This document shows positions 5,183-9,172 of a stretch of DNA of 9,172 nucleotides, piece after piece; the stretch's first letter is position 1; each line of letters starts with the position of its first letter. A model generated the notes under the pieces. The model worked only from the letters and a program-made list of their open reading frames with translations, searched no databases and was not told where the DNA came from. The DNA is from Fidelibacterota bacterium. GTDB taxonomy: Bacteria; Fidelibacterota; Marinisomatia; Marinisomatales; J089. Made by a program: the position numbers and the translations under genes. The stretch lies in the NCBI GenBank assembly GCA_003695105.1, contig RFIZ01000140.1:1-9172 (forward strand), written 5' to 3'.

Positions 5183-5752
5183 TCAGAAAATAGAATTAAG
5201 ATATTCCGCCACAGCCGGAATGGAGCGATAATCCTTGCCGACAATGACCGTCACATCCACATCCGCCTCGGCATCCGGCACCACCAAAACCCGGGATCGG
5301 TCCCGCATATCAAATCCCAGGGACCGCACTACGGTTTCCAGGGCGTCCACGTTTTCGTTGCGGGAGATGACCTGGGTCCGGGTATAATCGAAGGAAGGCG
5401 CATTCTCGGCCCTGACCACGTCGATCCGGTGCTTCCGGAGGAATTCGGACATCTTGGCGGCCACCCCCCGTTCACCACACCCGTTTAAGACTTCCACGTC
5501 ATATTCCAGAATGGGATTGGCTTCGTAGGCTTCAGCCGCCAGGCGGGGCGGAGACGGATTCAGGGATGGAACTTCCACTTTGCCCGGCTCCGCTTTCTGA
5601 GCAAAAGAATAAATAAAGACCAGGACAAAAATCGAAAATACGGCGATGATTCCGTTCAGAACCGTATTCTGCCACCGGTTTTTCTTCCGTTTTCCTGAAG
5701 AAAGACGCGACCAGAAGCGGGTGGATTTTTTTCGTCTCCGTCTGGCTGCCAT
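5183..5752 (-). CDS. Membrane-anchored LytR_C-domain protein
   Basis: A 189-residue protein with a very basic N-terminus (MAARRRRKKSTRF), one transmembrane helix at about 30-50 and an extracytoplasmic Pro-rich linker. A LytR_C domain follows at about 84-174: YDVEVLNGCGERGVAAKMSEFLRK, then FDYTRTQVISR and ending DVTVIVGKDY. LytR_C domains also occur at the C-terminus of LytR-CpsA-Psr wall-polymer ligases, but the catalytic LCP domain is absent here, so the protein is probably a structural or regulatory envelope factor. The orientation (basic side in the cytoplasm) is inferred. ATG at 5752 starts one nt after the upstream stop; an upstream in-frame ATG at 5776 would overlap the preceding gene by 23 nt. 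Stand-alone LytR_C proteins next to rsfS are known in other genomes. Confidence 0.85.
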   Translation of the reverse strand: MAARRRRKKSTRFWSRLSSGKRKKNRWQNTVLNGIIAVFSIFVLVFIYSFAQKAEPGKVEVPSLNPSPPRLAAEAYEANPILEYDVEVLNGCGERGVAAKMSEFLRKHRIDVVRAENAPSFDYTRTQVISRNENVDALETVVRSLGFDMRDRSRVLVVPDAEADVDVTVIVGKDYRSIPAVAEYLNSIF

Positions 5753-5753
5753 C

Positions 5754-6212
5754 CTACCGCCATCCCGGAGTGACATTCTGGGGGTATGATCCCCAAACCG
5801 TCGGTGCCTTTTGCAACAGAATCGAAAAATGGGTGTTCTGGGTGGGATGATACTCTAACCGGGCCCCGACTCCCATTTGATCCAGAGAAAGTCCCCGTTG
5901 GGGTATTCCGGCAGAAAGACTGGATTGGGTCAGGGTGAAAAAAGTCGTCAGTTCAAGATTCGGACGCAACTGAAAATTCATTTCATTGGTATAGGCACCC
6001 AGTCCCATCAGACCGAATCCCGTGGATACCATGGAGAGGGAGAACGAATGGTTCATGGAAAACCATTGAGGCGAAAACAGCTGAACGCCGGAGGAAGGGG
6101 ACTGGATCAAAGCTTCCGGTACGTTGGGCCGGGAAACGTCGGCTTTGAACTGTCCCCAGACCAGATTGCAGAGGAAAAGAGGTACCAGGATTTCAGGAAG
6201 TAGTTTCTTCAT
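5754..6212 (-). CDS. Secreted protein of unknown function, probably envelope-associated
   Basis: I do not recognise this 152-residue protein. It starts with a signal peptide (MKK, then a hydrophobic stretch to about residue 19, likely cleavage after LVWG). A Cys at 15 is not in a convincing lipobox. The mature part is rich in Ser, Phe, Leu and Met with alternating polar/hydrophobic stretches, for example FSLSMVSTGFGLMGLGAY and LELTTFFTLTQSSLS, ending with EYHPTQNTHFSILLQKAP. That suggests beta strands, possibly a small outer-membrane or periplasmic beta protein. AGGG stands 7 nt before the ATG. It overlaps the end of the glmU-like gene by 20 nt and is followed one nt later by the LytR_C gene, so it is co-expressed with envelope genes. 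Confidence 0.8.
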   Translation of the reverse strand: MKKLLPEILVPLFLCNLVWGQFKADVSRPNVPEALIQSPSSGVQLFSPQWFSMNHSFSLSMVSTGFGLMGLGAYTNEMNFQLRPNLELTTFFTLTQSSLSAGIPQRGLSLDQMGVGARLEYHPTQNTHFSILLQKAPTVWGSYPQNVTPGWR

Positions 6213-6948
6213 AACGTGCCCTAAAAATACGATTAATTTCCTTTAATTGCGCCGGAGTATTTACGCCCTGAATCTCGATTGGGTCCGGTAAAAGTTCCAG
6301 GGCCACTTCCCGGCCCCACTGCCGGAGGATGGGCAATACATCCGGCAGGTAATATTCTCCCTGGGCATTGTCGTTTCGAACCAAACGCAGGGCTTTGAAC
6401 AACCACTCTGACTGAAACAGATAGATTCCCGCATTGATTTCCCGGATGCTCCGGTCCTCGGGAGTACAATCCTTCTCTTCTACAATGGCTTCCAGATGTC
6501 CGGCACCGTCCCGCCGGATCCGGCCGTATCCCTGGGGATCGTCCAACCGGGCTGTCAACAGGGTGGCTCCGCACCCTTCCCGGCGGTGCCGGTTCAGCAA
6601 ATTCCTGAGGGTGGAGACCCGCAGTAACGGTACGTCTCCCGACAAGACCAGCAGATCCCACTTCTGTTCATCCAGGAGGGGGGCTACCTGTTGGACGGCA
6701 TGGCCGGTCCCCAGCTGGGGGTCCTGGATCACCGCTTCCGCTCCGGTTCCGACGAGCACTTCCAGCACGCGCTCCCGTTGGTGTCCCAGAATGGCGATCA
6801 CCCGCTCGGCGCCTACGGCCTGGGCGGTTGATACGACGTGCAAAATCATGGGCTTGCCGCCCACGGGATGGAGCACCTTGGCCAGGTCCGATTTCATGCG
6901 CGTTCCTTTCCCGGCCGCCAGAATGGCCACTGCCAGAGGACGCTTCAT
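6193..6948 (-). CDS. glmU: GlmU-type UDP-GlcNAc pyrophosphorylase, uridylyltransferase domain only
   Basis: Nucleotidyltransferase making UDP-GlcNAc from UTP and GlcNAc-1-phosphate, the precursor of peptidoglycan and lipid A. All parts of the GlmU N-terminal domain are seen: LAAGKGTRMKS at 10-20 with a Lys further on (AKVLHPVGGKPM), QLGTGHAVQQ at 78-87, SGDVPLL with metal-binding Asp105, YGRI at 141-144, VEEKD near 156-160, EINAGIYLF with Asn172, and QGVN with Asn230, the second metal ligand. The protein stops at 251 residues, just after the domain. Bifunctional GlmU is about 450 residues with a C-terminal left-handed beta-helix acetyltransferase that is absent here, and the next ORF does not encode it. 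Acetylation of GlcN-1-P must be done by another protein, or this enzyme acts on a related sugar phosphate. The ATG overlaps the mnmA stop (ATGA). Confidence 0.88.
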   Translation of the reverse strand: MKRPLAVAILAAGKGTRMKSDLAKVLHPVGGKPMILHVVSTAQAVGAERVIAILGHQRERVLEVLVGTGAEAVIQDPQLGTGHAVQQVAPLLDEQKWDLLVLSGDVPLLRVSTLRNLLNRHRREGCGATLLTARLDDPQGYGRIRRDGAGHLEAIVEEKDCTPEDRSIREINAGIYLFQSEWLFKALRLVRNDNAQGEYYLPDVLPILRQWGREVALELLPDPIEIQGVNTPAQLKEINRIFRARYEETTS

Positions 6949-8048
6949 GCCACCTCCCGCACGGGACGTAACGCCCGTTCGATCGTGGCGCCGCCCAGAC
7001 AGCGTTCTCCCTGATATATCACTACCGCCTGTCCGGGCGCCACAGCGAATTGGGGTTCCTCGAATTCCAGCCGGATTCGGTCCTCTCCGACCCGAATCAA
7101 AACGGCGTTCTGATCGGGTTGCCGATAGCGGATTTTGGCCGTCACTTCCATCTCATGCCCGACCGGCTCTCCGTTGATCCAGTACAATTGGGTCGCTTCC
7201 AGTCCCCGGGAATATAGAGCCGGATTCCGTTGTCCCTGAGCCACCACCAGCACGTTTCGTTCCACATCCTTGCGCACCACATACCAAGCCAAACCTTCTT
7301 TCCCATGGCCGCCCCCGATTCCCAGGCCCTGGCGTTGTCCCAGGGTATAATACATGAGACCCCGGTGCGTCCCGACCACACGGTGGTCTTCGGTTTCGAT
7401 CATCCCCGGTTGGGCCGGAAGATAATGGCTTAAAAATTCACTGAATTTCCGTTCTCCGATGAAGCAGATGCCCGTGCTGTCCTTCCGGTCGGCATTGGGC
7501 AATCCGGCCTGCCGGGCGCGTTCCCGCACCTCTCGTTTGGTGTATTCCCCCAGTGGAAACAGGGAGCGTTCCAGTGCCGTTTGGGGTACCATATAAAGAA
7601 AATAACTCTGATCCTTACCGGGGTCCACGCCTTTCCACAATTGGGTGCCACCCGCAGCCCTGATAAGGCGGGCATAATGACCGGTGGCTATTTTTTCCGC
7701 TCCCAGGGTCAGGGCATAGTCCAAAAACGCTTTGAATTTGATTTCCCGATTGCACAACACATCCGGGTTCGGAGTCCGTCCCCGGCGGTATTCATCCAGA
7801 AAATAGGTAAACACCCGATCCCAGTATTCCTGAACGAAATTCACTGTGTGAAGGGGGAGTCCCAGGGTTTCGGCCACCTGCAGGGCCATGACATAATCTT
7901 CCTCCGAGGAACAGGCAGGGTTGGGATCGTCCTCTTCCCAGTTTTTCATAAAGAGGCATTCCACGTCCCAGCCCGCTTCGGTTAACATCAAGGCCGCCAC
8001 GGCGCTGTCGACGCCGCCGCTGAGACCCACGATGACCCGGTTCCTCAT
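6945..8048 (-). CDS. mnmA: tRNA-specific 2-thiouridylase MnmA
   Basis: Makes 2-thiouridine at wobble position 34 of Lys, Glu and Gln tRNAs, using ATP to activate the base and a persulfide sulfur. 367 residues, the normal length. The PP-loop SGGVDS is at 10-15; the first catalytic Cys99 is in PNPDVLCN and the second Cys195 in DSTGICFIG; GKDQSYFL at about 144-151 and YYTLGQRQGLGIGG near 233-246 are family motifs; a C-terminal beta-barrel follows. The ATG overlaps the stop of the cysteine desulfurase gene as ATGA, which both fixes the start and couples translation. The longer open frame upstream is only the shadow of that gene. The arrangement matches the cysteine desulfurase-mnmA pair known in Gram-positive bacteria, where the partner delivers sulfur directly. 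Confidence 0.97.
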   Translation of the reverse strand: MRNRVIVGLSGGVDSAVAALMLTEAGWDVECLFMKNWEEDDPNPACSSEEDYVMALQVAETLGLPLHTVNFVQEYWDRVFTYFLDEYRRGRTPNPDVLCNREIKFKAFLDYALTLGAEKIATGHYARLIRAAGGTQLWKGVDPGKDQSYFLYMVPQTALERSLFPLGEYTKREVRERARQAGLPNADRKDSTGICFIGERKFSEFLSHYLPAQPGMIETEDHRVVGTHRGLMYYTLGQRQGLGIGGGHGKEGLAWYVVRKDVERNVLVVAQGQRNPALYSRGLEATQLYWINGEPVGHEMEVTAKIRYRQPDQNAVLIRVGEDRIRLEFEEPQFAVAPGQAVVIYQGERCLGGATIERALRPVREVA

Positions 8049-9172
8049 GTACCGCTCCCGCAAATTTCCGCCAGCGCCCGGGCCAAAACGTCCACCTCCT
8101 CCAGGGTATTTCCTTTCCCAAAACTGATGCGGAGGGTTCGCTGGTTTTGATCGTTCGACAGGCCGATAGCCTGGAGAACCCGCGAAGGCTGGACCGAACC
8201 GGAAGAACAGGCCGAACCACCGGAGACGGCCAGGCCGCGGCGATCCAGTTTGATGAGGAGAATGTCGGTGGTGGGGTTGGGAACCGTGAGCGACACCAGT
8301 CCGGGGAGGTGATGGTCCGGGTCCCCATTGAAACGGATCTCCGGGCAGAGGGAAGTTAGTCGTTCCCGAAACCGGGCTTCCAGGGCCTGCAAATGGGGAC
8401 CGTACCCCTCCCGGGCCAATTCGGCCGCCACCCCCATGCCCACGATGCCGGGAACATTTTCCGTGCCGGCCCGGAGTCGTCGTTCCTGTCCGCCACCCAG
8501 AATATGGGCGTGTGGCTGAAACCCCTGGCGGAGGAAGAGACATCCGACCCCTTTGGGGCCGTAAAATTTATGCGCGGACAAGGAAAGGGCATCGACACCG
8601 AGACGACGAACGTCGATCGGCAATTTGCCCGGTACCTGGACTGCGTCCGTGTGGAACGGAATCCCCGCTTCCCGGGCTATGCGGCCGATTTCTTCGGCGG
8701 GCTGGACGGTGCCGATTTCATTGTTGGCCAGCATAATGGTGATCAATCCCGTATCCGGTTCGATGGCTTTCCGCACCTCATCCGGGTTCACCCTACCCTG
8801 GCGATCGACCGGTACGGCCGTATACCGGATGCCAAAATTTTTCAGATGTTTCAGGGTCGTCAGAATCGCAGGATGCTCGATGGCCGACGTGACCACATGT
8901 TTCCGGCGCGAGTACAACAGATTCCACAGAATCTGATTATTGGACTCCGATCCGCCTCCGGTAAAAATGATTTCCAGCGGGCTGGCCTGCAATAGATCGG
9001 CCACCTGCGCCCGGGCTTTTTCCACCCGGTGGCGGGCTTTCCGTCCGTAGGCATGGGTGCTGGACGGATTGCCGAAGATGTCCCGCTGAACGGTGCTCAT
9101 TTCCCGGAGAACCGTTTCATCCATCGGGGTGGTGGCGCTGTGATCCCAACGGTTATGTCCTATTTTGATCAC
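8045..9172 (-). CDS. Cysteine desulfurase (IscS/NifS family), 5' end at the window edge
   Basis: PLP enzyme that removes sulfur from cysteine and carries it as a persulfide for tRNA thiolation or Fe-S clusters. Seen over about 375 residues: DHSATTP at 10-16, GNPSSTH at 35-41, TGGGSESNN at 71-79, IEHPA with the PLP-stacking His100, HTDAVQ with Asp176, SAHKFYGPKG with the Schiff-base Lys202, RAGTENV, and the catalytic Cys322 in GGSACSSGS, a group I type loop. The first codon visible is GTG at 9172; the domain begins only about nine residues later, so the true start is there or just outside. Direct overlap with mnmA suggests that MnmA is the main sulfur acceptor. No scaffold (iscU) or regulator (iscR) is in the window. 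Confidence 0.95.
   Translation of the reverse strand: MIKIGHNRWDHSATTPMDETVLREMSTVQRDIFGNPSSTHAYGRKARHRVEKARAQVADLLQASPLEIIFTGGGSESNNQILWNLLYSRRKHVVTSAIEHPAILTTLKHLKNFGIRYTAVPVDRQGRVNPDEVRKAIEPDTGLITIMLANNEIGTVQPAEEIGRIAREAGIPFHTDAVQVPGKLPIDVRRLGVDALSLSAHKFYGPKGVGCLFLRQGFQPHAHILGGGQERRLRAGTENVPGIVGMGVAAELAREGYGPHLQALEARFRERLTSLCPEIRFNGDPDHHLPGLVSLTVPNPTTDILLIKLDRRGLAVSGGSACSSGSVQPSRVLQAIGLSNDQNQRTLRISFGKGNTLEEVDVLARALAEICGSGT

Noticed and set aside
8049..8543. N-terminal extension of MnmA by 165 residues
   Set aside because: It is the out-of-frame shadow of the cysteine desulfurase gene, low-complexity and Pro/Gly/Arg-rich; MnmA starts at the ATGA overlap.

Overview
The window (about 9.2 kb, moderately GC-rich) looks like the chromosome of a Gram-negative-type bacterium, perhaps a little-cultured lineage of the FCB/Marinimicrobia/Caldithrix kind. 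That placement is a low-confidence inference. It rests on the gene order, a secreted beta-rich protein of unknown type, weak or absent Shine-Dalgarno sequences at several starts, and a small one-domain GIY-YIG nuclease beside an RNA gene. There are no rRNA or tRNA genes to confirm it.

Left part (1-1330, minus strand): an Lrp/AsnC-family regulator is followed after 27 nt by a PLP-dependent trans-sulfuration enzyme of the methionine/cystathionine gamma-lyase family, which runs off the left edge. A good sigma-70 promoter in front of the pair overlaps a perfect 8+8 bp palindrome. That is what an autoregulated amino-acid-responsive operon would look like.

Middle part (1330-2550, plus strand): a gene-poor stretch with a strong terminator-like hairpin leads into a complete one-piece tmRNA gene (ssrA, 1640-1987; tag inferred as ADYGYMAAA). 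The tmRNA 3' end is then repeated twice. Copy B starts exactly at the last base of the tmRNA. Copy C lies 325 bp further on, and an 86-residue GIY-YIG nuclease gene sits between them. B and C differ from the functional end by two 20-nt inserts placed symmetrically around the unchanged T-loop sequence GTTCGACT; the B and C cores are 59/60 identical to each other. The last codons and stop of the nuclease gene lie inside copy C. This looks like a very small nuclease-bearing element that uses the ssrA 3' end, and it is the most interesting part of the window.

Right part (2551-9172, minus strand): a tightly packed run of eight genes transcribed right to left: cysteine desulfurase, mnmA, a GlmU-like uridylyltransferase without its acetyltransferase half, a secreted protein of unknown function, a membrane-anchored LytR_C-domain protein, rsfS, argS and a MarC-family membrane protein. 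Junctions are ATGA overlaps, other short overlaps or gaps of 1-2 nt, so this is very likely one operon with translational coupling. It combines sulfur transfer to tRNA, tRNA charging and ribosome silencing with cell-envelope precursor synthesis and envelope proteins. Its promoter is outside the window.
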